From the NCBI RefSeq assembly GCF_009733595.1, contig NZ_WOFH01000002.1, positions 558,001 through 622,000 of the forward strand: 64,000 bases of DNA. Reading direction: 5' to 3'. The stretch comes from Actinomadura litoris. Lineage in GTDB: Bacteria; Actinomycetota; Actinomycetes; Streptosporangiales; Streptosporangiaceae. Within the stretch, counting starts at the first letter, position 1; each line of letters begins with the position of its first letter. The position numbers and the translations under genes were made by a program. Below, piece after piece: positions 51,679 through 59,574 of this stretch. The notes under the pieces were generated by a model. It did no database searches. It was not told the origin of the DNA and worked only from the letters and a program-made list of their open reading frames with translations.

Positions 51679-53192
51679 TCGGCCAGCTCCTTCACCATCT
51701 CGTCGCGGAAACGCAGGGTCGTGATCAGCTCGGTCACCGCGCGCGGCACGGCCGGGCCCATCTCCTCCAGCCGGGACGCGGCGGACGGGTCGAGCCGCTG
51801 GTCGGCCAGGCGGCACAGCTGCCCGAGGGCGTGCTCGTCGCGCTGGGTCGGGCGCCGCGCGGCGGCGGTGAGCGTCGCGACGACCGCCGCCGCGAGGTCG
51901 CCGGTCCAGGGGCCGGGCACCCGCTCCAGGACGCGCAGCAGGTCGGGCTGCCCGTCGACCCAGCGGATCAGGTCGGCCGCCGCTGGGTCGCGCTCGTCGG
52001 AGGGCAGGACGGCCAGCAGCCCGGCGAGGGCCTCCGGCTCGTCCACCACGACGCCGCCGCGCAGCAGCGCGCGTGCCCAGTCCGCGTCGCGCTGCCGCAG
52101 CGCCGCCCGCGCCCACCCGATGTGCACATCCCGTGCGGCGCGCCCGTCGGGGTCGGCGACGCGCAGGCACACGATCTCCATCGGCGGGAGCCCGAACAGC
52201 TCCGTCCAGGTGCCGAGCGGCGTCCGCGCGAGGATCTCCCGCAGCCACGCCGCCCGCGCGCCGACCGGACCGTTCCCGTTGCCCGGCATGAACGACCCGC
52301 TCGGATGGAACGGGACGCCGTCGCGCGCGAGGTCCTCGTCGTGCTCGTGCGGGGGCTCGACCGCGATGGCCGCCGGGTCGCGCCCCTGCTCCCGGGTGGG
52401 GCGCGCGGTCACGCACGCGCGGGCCCGCGCCGCCATCCGCCGCCCGTAGGCCGAGCCGGGCAGCCGGGCCAGCAGGTCGGACGCGAGCTGCCGGACGTCC
52501 TTGCCGCGGTCTTCGAGCGCCGCCTCCAGGAACTCCTCGTCGGCGAGGGTCAGGCCGTGCTCGAAGGTCGCCAGGAACGCGGCGCGGTCGGGCGCGGGCT
52601 CGCGCGCCCACGTCTCGGCGAGCGCGTCCCGCGCCCGGCCCGGGTCGGTGCGGCGCAGCCGGGTCAGGAACGCGACCCGCTGGTTGCGGGTGCCGGTCTC
52701 CCACACGTCGGCGCCGCCGCCGGGGTCGTCGCCCGCCCCGACGAGGTAGGCCCAGTCGGTGTTGCGCAGAGCCAGCCACACCCCGCGCCGCCCCGCGGCA
52801 CGGGCGATCGACGGGCGCAGCACGCGGTCGCTGCGGCCCCGCTCCAGCAGCTCGGGCAGCAGCCGGGCCGGGACGCGGCGCCCGTGCGCGGCCGCCGCGT
52901 CCAGCCATTCGGGCAGCACCCGGATCTGCTCCCCGGCGAGGATCCGGGCCAGCCGGGCCGCCGCCCCCGGCGGGACGACCGGCGCGTCCTCGCCCGGCGC
53001 CGGGGCGATCACCTCGACCCCGGACGCGGCGGGGCGGCCCGCGCGGCGGCGCAGGGTGAGCACCGCCGCCTGGTCGAGCAGCCGGGCGGCCCGGTCGCCG
53101 GCCTCGCCCGGCGGCGCCTCGGGCAGGACGGGCGGGTCGCGGCGCTCGGTGCCGAGCAGCGCGGCGGTGACATGGTCGGACCAGGCGCTCAC
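51675..53192 (-). CDS. DUF5691 family protein
   Basis: 505 residues from GTG 53192, overlapping the SWIM gene by 4 nt. Start SAWSDHVTAALLGTERRDPP is the conserved opening of this family. The remainder is helical and HEAT-like (ARLLPELLERGRSDRVLRPS, VWLALRNTDWAYLVGAGDD, FLTRLRRTDPGRARDAL, FLEAALEDRGKDVRQLASDL, LPGSAYGRRMAARA). No catalytic motif is apparent. It probably acts as a scaffold for the MoxR/VWA machine. DUF5691 genes commonly sit between SWIM and MoxR genes in actinomycetes, as here. Confidence 0.82.
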   Translation of the reverse strand: MSAWSDHVTAALLGTERRDPPVLPEAPPGEAGDRAARLLDQAAVLTLRRRAGRPAASGVEVIAPAPGEDAPVVPPGAAARLARILAGEQIRVLPEWLDAAAAHGRRVPARLLPELLERGRSDRVLRPSIARAAGRRGVWLALRNTDWAYLVGAGDDPGGGADVWETGTRNQRVAFLTRLRRTDPGRARDALAETWAREPAPDRAAFLATFEHGLTLADEEFLEAALEDRGKDVRQLASDLLARLPGSAYGRRMAARARACVTARPTREQGRDPAAIAVEPPHEHDEDLARDGVPFHPSGSFMPGNGNGPVGARAAWLREILARTPLGTWTELFGLPPMEIVCLRVADPDGRAARDVHIGWARAALRQRDADWARALLRGGVVVDEPEALAGLLAVLPSDERDPAAADLIRWVDGQPDLLRVLERVPGPWTGDLAAAVVATLTAAARRPTQRDEHALGQLCRLADQRLDPSAASRLEEMGPAVPRAVTELITTLRFRDEMVKELAE

Positions 53193-54499
53193 AGGACCAC
53201 CGGCCCCTCGTCGGCCTGCCAGGCGGTCAGCGGGCGCAGGCCGCCCGCGCCCCACTCGCCGGACAGCGTGACCGGGCCGCCGCCCGCCACCGCCAGCAGC
53301 CGCCACGGGTCGGTGAGCCGCAGCGGGAGCGCGTCGCCCGAACCGTCGACCGCGTACAGGTCGCCGCCCTCGTCGCGGCCGAGCCGCACCGCCGCCAGCG
53401 TCGCGGGCCAGCCGTCGAGCCACGGGTCGCGCGCCAGCGCGGCGGCGTGCTCGGCGAGGAACCCGCCGATGCCGGTGCCCTCGGGGGTGCCCTCCTCGGC
53501 GGGCCCGTACCGGTCGGCTACCAGGGCGCGCAGCGGCTGGGCGCCGGGGTAGAACGCCAGCTCCGCGTCGACCTCGGTGCCCACGGCGAGGGACGCGTCG
53601 AGCCGCCCGCCGGACGCGGCGCCCGGCGCGGCGAACGACAGGACGAGCGCGGGGCGCGCCGTCCGGCGGCCGCGCAGCCACACGCGGCGCGTGGTGAGCT
53701 GGTCCTGCGCGGAGTCGCGCGAGCCGGTCACCGTCCAGCGGTCGCGGACGCGCTCGCCCGCCGACAGGACCTCCTCCTGCGCGACCGTGAAGCCGATCCG
53801 CGCGCGGACGGTGTCGCGCAGCTCCGGCGGGAGCTCCCCCCGCCGCTGGTAGGCCCGCACCAGCAACCGCAGCATCGCGTACTCCTCCAGGAGCCGCCCG
53901 GGCCAGCCGGGGCGGCGCGGAACGGACGCGAGCCCCCGGACCGGGCCGGACAGCCCGGCGGCCTGCGCGTCGACCAGGCGCCGGGCCGCGTCGTCCCACA
54001 GCCGGTAGGACGCCTTCTCCGCCTGGGCCAGACCGTGCGCGACCTGGTCGCGGAGCCACCGGTCGAGGTCGGCGAGGCCGTCCTCGACGCGCCGCTCGCG
54101 CCGTTCGGCGGTCTTCGGATCGCGGGCCCTGGCGGCCGGAGCGGCCGGAGCGGCCGGAGCGGCGCGGCCCCGGTCGCGCCGCCGCTCCATCCACTCGGCG
54201 GCCCACCCCGGACGCGGGCCGGGCCCGACCGCGCCCTCGCTCCACAGCAGCAGCAGCGCGAGCGCGTGCTTGCACGGGAACTTGCGGCTCGGGCAGGTGC
54301 AGTGGAACGCGGGTTCGGCCAGGTCGGCGCACGTCCGGTAGGGGGTCGCGCCGCTGCCCCGGCACTCGCCCCAGACGGCGCCGTCGTCGCAGCCGGTGCC
54401 CGACCAGGACGCGGCCGCCGCGACACCGCCCGCGGCCTTCGCCGCCGCGGCGTCGGGCGCCAGCCCGAGCACCCGTCCCCGTTCCCATCGATCGCTCAC
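53189..54499 (-). CDS. SWIM zinc finger protein
   Basis: 436 residues from GTG 54499, chosen because TAGTTT lies 7 nt upstream and VSDRWERGRVLGLAPD matches the usual start; ATGs at 54529 and 54544 are alternatives. The SWIM motif CxC-x7-CxH is in FHCTCPSRKFPCKHALALLL (near residue 70). Ala-rich linker near 120, then a helical domain with DRWLRDQVAHGLAQAEKASY and a beta-rich C-terminal half. SWIM domains bind DNA or protein. First gene of the five-gene operon, so it may recognise the target of the MoxR machinery. Confidence 0.88.
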   Translation of the reverse strand: MSDRWERGRVLGLAPDAAAAKAAGGVAAAASWSGTGCDDGAVWGECRGSGATPYRTCADLAEPAFHCTCPSRKFPCKHALALLLLWSEGAVGPGPRPGWAAEWMERRRDRGRAAPAAPAAPAARARDPKTAERRERRVEDGLADLDRWLRDQVAHGLAQAEKASYRLWDDAARRLVDAQAAGLSGPVRGLASVPRRPGWPGRLLEEYAMLRLLVRAYQRRGELPPELRDTVRARIGFTVAQEEVLSAGERVRDRWTVTGSRDSAQDQLTTRRVWLRGRRTARPALVLSFAAPGAASGGRLDASLAVGTEVDAELAFYPGAQPLRALVADRYGPAEEGTPEGTGIGGFLAEHAAALARDPWLDGWPATLAAVRLGRDEGGDLYAVDGSGDALPLRLTDPWRLLAVAGGGPVTLSGEWGAGGLRPLTAWQADEGPVVL

Positions 54500-54512
54500 G
54501 GTGTCGAAACTA
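54500..54512 (-). promoter_or_regulatory. -10 hexamer of the SWIM-MoxR-VWA operon
   Basis: Minus-strand TAGTTT (54512-54507), 7 nt before GTG 54499. It would drive all five overlapping genes. Confidence 0.45.
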
Positions 54513-54578
54513 TCCCGCGGGTCCGACATTCGACCGCCGGTCAAGCCCGATGTCAGCGCGCCGGGCCGGGGCCCGGCG

Positions 54579-55367
54579 CTAGAAGCCGGGCGGGCGCGGC
54601 ACCTCGGGCGCCGACACCGTGTCGGGGAACAGCAGCGCCGCGCCCGCGAGCAGCGCCACGAGCGCGACCGCGCCGAACAGGCTCACCCAGGCCAGGCCCG
54701 GCACGCCGGTGAGGTGCGCGAGCTGGTCGGCGTCCGAGCTCGGCGCCATGTGCCGGGCGCGCATCCGCTGCAGCTCGACCACCGGGCGCGTCGCCGCGAG
54801 CAGCAGGAACCAGGCGGCCAGGTAGGCGAACCCGGCCTGCACCTTGGCGCCGCCCAGCCAGGACACCCCGAAGATCACCGCGCCGGTGACGATCACCGAC
54901 AGCGCCCCGTAGGCGTTGCGGATCATCACGAGCATGCCCGCGAGCAGCGCCAGCGAGAACCACAGCATCAGCGTGATCCGGCCGCCCGCCAGCAGCGCGG
55001 CGAACAGCAGCCCGAGCAGCGGGGGGGTGAGGTATCCGGCCATCGCGGTGAACACCATGCCGGGGCCGTGCGGCTTGCCTCGCGAGACCGTGACGCCCGA
55101 GGTGTCGGAGTGCAGCTTGATCCCGTCCAGCTTGCGGCCGGTGACGAGGGCGACCAGCGCGTGCCCGCCCTCGTGCGCGATCGTCACCGTGTTGCGCGCG
55201 ACGCGCCAGGTCGGGCCGTGCGCGACCGCGCCGAGCGCCACGAGCCCGACGAGGGCGACCAGCCACCACGGCGGGTCCGGCTGCGTCCCCGTGACGCGGT
55301 CCCACAGGTCGCCGATGCTTGCGTTCTCCACGTCCACCCCGGTGTCGTCGTTCGCGATGCCCAACAT
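54579..55367 (-). CDS. M50-type membrane metallopeptidase
   Basis: 262 residues from ATG 55367. Zinc motif HEGGH in NTVTIAHEGGHALVALVTGR (HExxH in a membrane helix), followed by the short loop DGIKLHSDTSGVTVSRGKPH and helices LTPPLLGLLFAALLAGGRIT. Six or so hydrophobic segments. Peptidase_M50B-like family, intramembrane or membrane-embedded protease; the target is unknown. The third zinc ligand (often NPxxD/LDG) is not obvious, so activity is likely but not certain. It ends 80 bp before the SWIM start region on the same strand. Confidence 0.82.
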   Translation of the reverse strand: MLGIANDDTGVDVENASIGDLWDRVTGTQPDPPWWLVALVGLVALGAVAHGPTWRVARNTVTIAHEGGHALVALVTGRKLDGIKLHSDTSGVTVSRGKPHGPGMVFTAMAGYLTPPLLGLLFAALLAGGRITLMLWFSLALLAGMLVMIRNAYGALSVIVTGAVIFGVSWLGGAKVQAGFAYLAAWFLLLAATRPVVELQRMRARHMAPSSDADQLAHLTGVPGLAWVSLFGAVALVALLAGAALLFPDTVSAPEVPRPPGF

Positions 55368-55594
55368 TAGGACGTCGGGGATAACGTTCGCGTTCGGTTC
55401 GGACGCCTCGCAAGCCGCGAATCAGTTGATCGGCGGCACCGGCCGCCCTCGGATGTGATCCACGCCACGGCTTCGTCGCCGACCAGGCGCGGCACCGCAC
55501 CGACCGGCCCGGACGCCCCGGCACCGCGAGCGCCGCCCCTCATGATCGCTAATCTGGGGCGCATGGGGAACGCCATGAGATCGCCAGGGCGCGG

Positions 55595-56542
55595 ATGAGC
55601 GCCGGTTCCGTCCGTCCCGTGCGGGTGCCCGATCGGCACGACCTGGACGCCGCCTGGCGCGCGGTGTCGGCCGTGCTGCCGCCGACGCCGGTCGTCGAGA
55701 CCGCGCTGGCGCCGGGCGCGCTGCTGAAGCTGGAGACGTTCCAGCCGACGGGGTCGTTCAAGGTGCGCGGCGGGCTGGCCGCGCTCGCCGCGCTCGCGGA
55801 CGGCGAGCCCGCCGTCACCGCCAGCGCGGGCAACCACGCGCTCGGCGTCGGCTACGCGGCGGCCCGCGCGTCCGGCGCGCGGGTGACCGTCGTGGTGTCC
55901 ACCCGCGCGTCCCCGGCGAAGGTCGAGCGGATCCGCGCGTTCCCGGTGCGGCTCGTCGAGCACGGGACGACCTACGAGGACGCCGAGGCGCACGCGATGG
56001 GCCTGCCCGGCCGCTACGTCTCCCCCTACAACGACCCCGCCGTCATCGCGGGCCAGGCCACGATCGGCCGCGAGCTGGACGCCCAGACCGGCGGGCCGCT
56101 CACGGTCGTCGCGCCGGTCGGCGGCGGGGGCCTCGCCGCGGGCCTGGCGCTGTGGGCGCGCGGACGCGGCGACGTGAAGGTCGTCGGGGTGGAGTCGGCG
56201 GAGTCGCGCGCGGTGTCGGCGGCGGTCGCCGCGGGCCGGACCACCCGCGTCGAGGTCGGCGACACCATGGCCGACGGGCTCAGCGGGAACCTGGAGCCCG
56301 GCAGCGTCACGCCCGGCGTGCTCGCGGGCACCGCCCAGCTGACCACCGTCACCGACGCGGAGATCCGCGCCGCGCTGCGCTGGCTGTTCCGCGAGCACGG
56401 GCTGGCCGCCGAGGGCGCGGGCGCGGCGGCGGTCGCGGCCGTCCTGGCCGGGAGGGTCGAGGCGGAGGGGCGGCTCGTCGTCGTCCTGTCGGGGCGCAAC
56501 ATCACCGTCCCCGCCTACACACGGGCGCTGTCGGAGGACTGA
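55595..56542 (+). CDS. threonine/serine dehydratase family enzyme (PLP)
   Basis: 315 residues. Fold-type II PLP enzyme: PTPVVETALAPGALLKLET, FQPTGSFKVRGGLAAL (PLP lysine in SFKVRG), VTASAGNHALGVGYAAAR, VAPVGGGGLAAGLAL (phosphate-binding glycine loop) and a C-terminal VVLSGRNI. Shorter than biosynthetic IlvA (no ACT domain), so catabolic threonine/serine dehydratase or racemase. The 225 bp upstream gap holds no gene. Confidence 0.9.
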   Translation: MSAGSVRPVRVPDRHDLDAAWRAVSAVLPPTPVVETALAPGALLKLETFQPTGSFKVRGGLAALAALADGEPAVTASAGNHALGVGYAAARASGARVTVVVSTRASPAKVERIRAFPVRLVEHGTTYEDAEAHAMGLPGRYVSPYNDPAVIAGQATIGRELDAQTGGPLTVVAPVGGGGLAAGLALWARGRGDVKVVGVESAESRAVSAAVAAGRTTRVEVGDTMADGLSGNLEPGSVTPGVLAGTAQLTTVTDAEIRAALRWLFREHGLAAEGAGAAAVAAVLAGRVEAEGRLVVVLSGRNITVPAYTRALSED

Positions 56543-56743
56543 GCCCCGCTCAGGCCGCCCGCGACCGCCGTCCGCGCCCGCGCCGAAGTGCGACCCGCGA
56601 ACAATAGTGGGAGATATCCACCGACCTGATTAATCGTTGATTCAAATTCCGCTTCCACGCCCCGTGATGCTGCCTAACCTCGGGTTTCGCGACCGTTCCG
56701 CGGTCGGGGACGGTCAGGGAAACGCCCGGAGGGAGTGGCCGCG

Positions 56744-58288
56744 GTGGCGGAAAAGATCATGGCGAACCCGGCGACGGAATCGCCTTACAGCGAGCTTGTC
56801 CGGATGGCGTATTTCGTTCTTCCGGGACGGGGAAGGCGCGTCAACCGGCTCGCGGTCGCGCGCCGCATCGTGGACGGCACCGCCCGCCGCGACCGCTCGC
56901 CCGCCGCGCTGGCGCGGCGCCGCACCCGCGTGCTGCGGCGGGCGATGCGCCCGCCGCGGCGGCTGCACATCGGGCTCGGGCCGTGGCTGCGCGCGCTGCC
57001 CGCCCGGCTGCCCGACCCGGCGCTGACCGGGGCGCTGTCGCGGCTGGAGCCGCCCGTCCGGGTGGCCTACGTGCTGCGCCACATGGAGCGCATGCCGCGC
57101 TACAAGGTCCGCGACCAGCTCATCGAGCTGCGCGTCCGCGACCCGCTGGCGGTGATCGACGCCGCCGACGCGGCGGAGGTCCCGCCCGCCCGCTACCCGG
57201 AGCGGTTCGAGGCGGCGCCGCTGCCGCCGGTCCGCAACCGGTCGCTGCTGCCGCTGGCCGGGGCGGCGCTGCTCACCGCCGCGCTCCTCGGCGCGCTCGT
57301 GCTGACCGAGGGGAACGGCCCCTTCGGCGGCGACCCGCGCCCGGAGGCCGCGCGCGGGCCGCGGCTGGTCCGCGCGGAGCCGGACGCCTGGAGGCACGGC
57401 CCCCGCACCCTGGACGCCTGGCCCGCGCGCGGCGACCTCGCGGGCGACGCCGCCTTCACGCAACGCGCCGTGAATGCCTGGGCGGGCGGGCGGGGCGCCC
57501 CCGGACGGGCCGTGCGGCTCCTCTACGCGGGCCACGTCGGCGGCGCCCCGCTCGCGCTGCTGCGCGACGGCGACCTGCTCGCCCGGTACGGGCCGTCCGG
57601 GCTGGAGGTGGTGACGGCGGGGTCCGGCGCGTCCGCCCCGGTGAGCCTCGGCGGCGGCCGCTACCTGCTCGCGCCCTGGGACACCCGTCCCGAGACCCTC
57701 GCCGGGGCGGAGCTGGCCGTCCGGGACGGCGTGACCGACCCCGTCCCGGCCCGCGCCCGGTGCGGCCGGGGCCCCGTGTTCCACCTCGATGGCACGCGGA
57801 CGGTCGGCGACCTCGGCGGGCCGCGCGCGGCCGTCCTGACCTACCGGCCGCCGTCGGCCGCGCGGCCGGAGGCGGCGCGGCTCGGCCGGGACGGCCTGCG
57901 GTTCTGGGACCGGCTCGGCTGCGCGACGCGGCACCCGGCGCGCCCGGTCGCGGAGGCGGCGGCGTGGCAGTTCTGGTCGGGGACGCTGCCGCACGGCGGC
58001 GGGCGCGCCGGATGGGCGTGCACCCGCCTGCGGTTCGCCGACGGCGCCGCCGCCACCGAGGCGACGCTGCTCGGCGCGCGCGAGCAGCGCGGCACCGGCG
58101 CCTGCGACGAGCGGCGGCCGGTCAGCGGCACCTGGTGGCACGCCCCGTCCGGCCGCTGGTACTACCTCGCCGCCGCCGGGCCCGGCCTGCGGCCCCGGGC
58201 CCGCGGGGTCCGCTCGCCCGAGACCGACGGCCGCCTGCTGGTCGCGCGGGGACGCGCGGGCGCGCCGGTCACGCTCACGGCCCGCTGA
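56744..58288 (+). CDS. membrane-anchored protein with sigma-factor-like N-terminus, unknown
   Basis: 514 residues from GTG 56744 (GGAGG 10-11 nt upstream; GTG 56735 lies too close to it). Residues 15-60 (YSELVRMAYFVLPGRGRRVN, RLAVARRIVDGTARR) and 100-155 (VRVAYVLRHMERMPRYKVRD) resemble the helical regions of ECF-like sigma proteins but are degenerate. One helix spans 167-188 (LLPLAGAALLTAALLGALVL). The extracytoplasmic part (190-514) is beta-rich with repeated W/D/G motifs and several cysteines (WACTRLRF, TGACDERR). A surface-signalling protein is possible; no family is assigned. Confidence 0.65.
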   Translation: MAEKIMANPATESPYSELVRMAYFVLPGRGRRVNRLAVARRIVDGTARRDRSPAALARRRTRVLRRAMRPPRRLHIGLGPWLRALPARLPDPALTGALSRLEPPVRVAYVLRHMERMPRYKVRDQLIELRVRDPLAVIDAADAAEVPPARYPERFEAAPLPPVRNRSLLPLAGAALLTAALLGALVLTEGNGPFGGDPRPEAARGPRLVRAEPDAWRHGPRTLDAWPARGDLAGDAAFTQRAVNAWAGGRGAPGRAVRLLYAGHVGGAPLALLRDGDLLARYGPSGLEVVTAGSGASAPVSLGGGRYLLAPWDTRPETLAGAELAVRDGVTDPVPARARCGRGPVFHLDGTRTVGDLGGPRAAVLTYRPPSAARPEAARLGRDGLRFWDRLGCATRHPARPVAEAAAWQFWSGTLPHGGGRAGWACTRLRFADGAAATEATLLGAREQRGTGACDERRPVSGTWWHAPSGRWYYLAAAGPGLRPRARGVRSPETDGRLLVARGRAGAPVTLTAR

Positions 58289-58357
58289 CCGCGCCGCCCG
58301 CCGCCATCGGGCACACTGGGTCGCCGGACGCCGGGCGAGGCGCGAAAGGGGCCGAGG

Positions 58358-59500
58358 ATGGGCAGGGGACCTCTGTCGGGGGTACGGGTGGTCGAGCTGG
58401 CCGGGATCGGCCCGGCGCCGTTCGCGGCGATGCTGCTGGCCGACCTCGGCGCCGACGTCGTCCGGATCGACCGGGTCTCCGCCGTCGGGGACGCCGCGAC
58501 CGGCGGCACCGACTTCACCAACCGGGGCAAGCGGTCGGTCGCCGTCGACCTGAAGTCCGAGCGGGGCAGGGACGTCGTGCTGCGGCTCGCGGAGCGGTCC
58601 GACGTCCTGCTGGAGGGGTTCCGCCCCGGCGTCACCGAGCGCCTCGGCATCGGTCCCGAGGACTGCCTCGACCGCAACCCGGCGCTGGTGTACGGGCGGA
58701 TGACCGGCTGGGGCCAGGAGGGCCCGCTGGCGCGCAGCGCCGGGCACGACATCGGCTACATCGCGATCACCGGCGCGCTGCACGCGATCGGCCGCGCGGG
58801 CGGCCCGCCGCAGGTGCCGCTGAACCTGCTCGGCGACTTCGCGGGCGGCAGCATGTACCTGGTCACCGGCGTGCTGGCCGCGCTCCTGGAGGCCAGGACG
58901 AGCGGCCGCGGCCAGGTCGTCGACGCCGCCATCGTGGACGGCACCGCGCACCTGTCGACGTTCACCCACTCCTTCCTCGCGGCGGGCCTGTGGGAGGACC
59001 GGCGCGGCGTCAACCTGCTCGACACCGGCGCGCCCTGGTACGACGTCTACGAGACCGCCGACGGCCGGCATATGGCGGTCGGCGCCCTCGAACCGAGGTT
59101 CTACGCCGAGTTCGTGCGCGGCCTCGGCCTGGACCCGGAGGACCTGCCGTCCCGGGACGACCGCGCGGGCTGGCCCGACCTCCGCGACCGCTTCGCCGCC
59201 GCGTTCCGGACCCGCACCCGCGACGAGTGGGCGGCGATCTTCCTGCCCGGCGACGGGTGCGTGGCGCCGGTCCTGTCGATGGAGGAGGCGAAGGCGCACC
59301 CCTACAACGCCTCCCGGGAGGTGTTCCCCGAGATCGCCGGGCACCGGCAGCCCGCCCCCGCGCCGCGCTTCTCCCGCACGGTCCCCGAGACCGACGGTCT
59401 GCCCGTCCTGCCGGGCGGGCAGACCCGCGCCGTCCTGGAGGACCTCGGGTTCACCGACGTCGAGGACCTGCTGGCGGACGGCGCGGTCGCCCAGGCGTGA
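58358..59500 (+). CDS. class III CoA-transferase / alpha-methylacyl-CoA racemase
   Basis: 380 residues. CaiB/BaiF fold: PLSGVRVVELAGIGPAPFAA, LLADLGADVVRIDR, NRGKRSVAVDLK. Residues matching the racemase catalytic set are AGHDIGYIAITGALHAIG (His), NLLGDFAGGSMYL (Asp) and VGALEPRFYAEF (Glu). These match alpha-methylacyl-CoA racemase of Mycobacterium tuberculosis, so racemisation of 2-methylacyl-CoA in branched or sterol side-chain oxidation is the best call; CoA transfer is the alternative. It stands alone between an unknown gene and a convergent MFS gene. Confidence 0.9.
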   Translation: MGRGPLSGVRVVELAGIGPAPFAAMLLADLGADVVRIDRVSAVGDAATGGTDFTNRGKRSVAVDLKSERGRDVVLRLAERSDVLLEGFRPGVTERLGIGPEDCLDRNPALVYGRMTGWGQEGPLARSAGHDIGYIAITGALHAIGRAGGPPQVPLNLLGDFAGGSMYLVTGVLAALLEARTSGRGQVVDAAIVDGTAHLSTFTHSFLAAGLWEDRRGVNLLDTGAPWYDVYETADGRHMAVGALEPRFYAEFVRGLGLDPEDLPSRDDRAGWPDLRDRFAAAFRTRTRDEWAAIFLPGDGCVAPVLSMEEAKAHPYNASREVFPEIAGHRQPAPAPRFSRTVPETDGLPVLPGGQTRAVLEDLGFTDVEDLLADGAVAQA

Positions 59501-59508
59501 GGGCGCCC

Positions 59509-59574
59509 TCAGGCACGCCTCTCCAGGCGGCCGCCGCGGCGCGGCGTGATGGCCATGATGATCGGCCGGGTCAT
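59509..59574 (-). CDS. possible 21-residue peptide coupled to MFS gene
   Basis: ATG 59574 overlaps the MFS stop (ATGA), with GGAAGGG 7 nt upstream. It encodes MTRPIIMAITPRRGGRLERR plus Ala and a stop at 59509. Basic and short; the coupling and ribosome site are the only support. It may be chance. Confidence 0.25.
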   Translation of the reverse strand: MTRPIIMAITPRRGGRLERRA

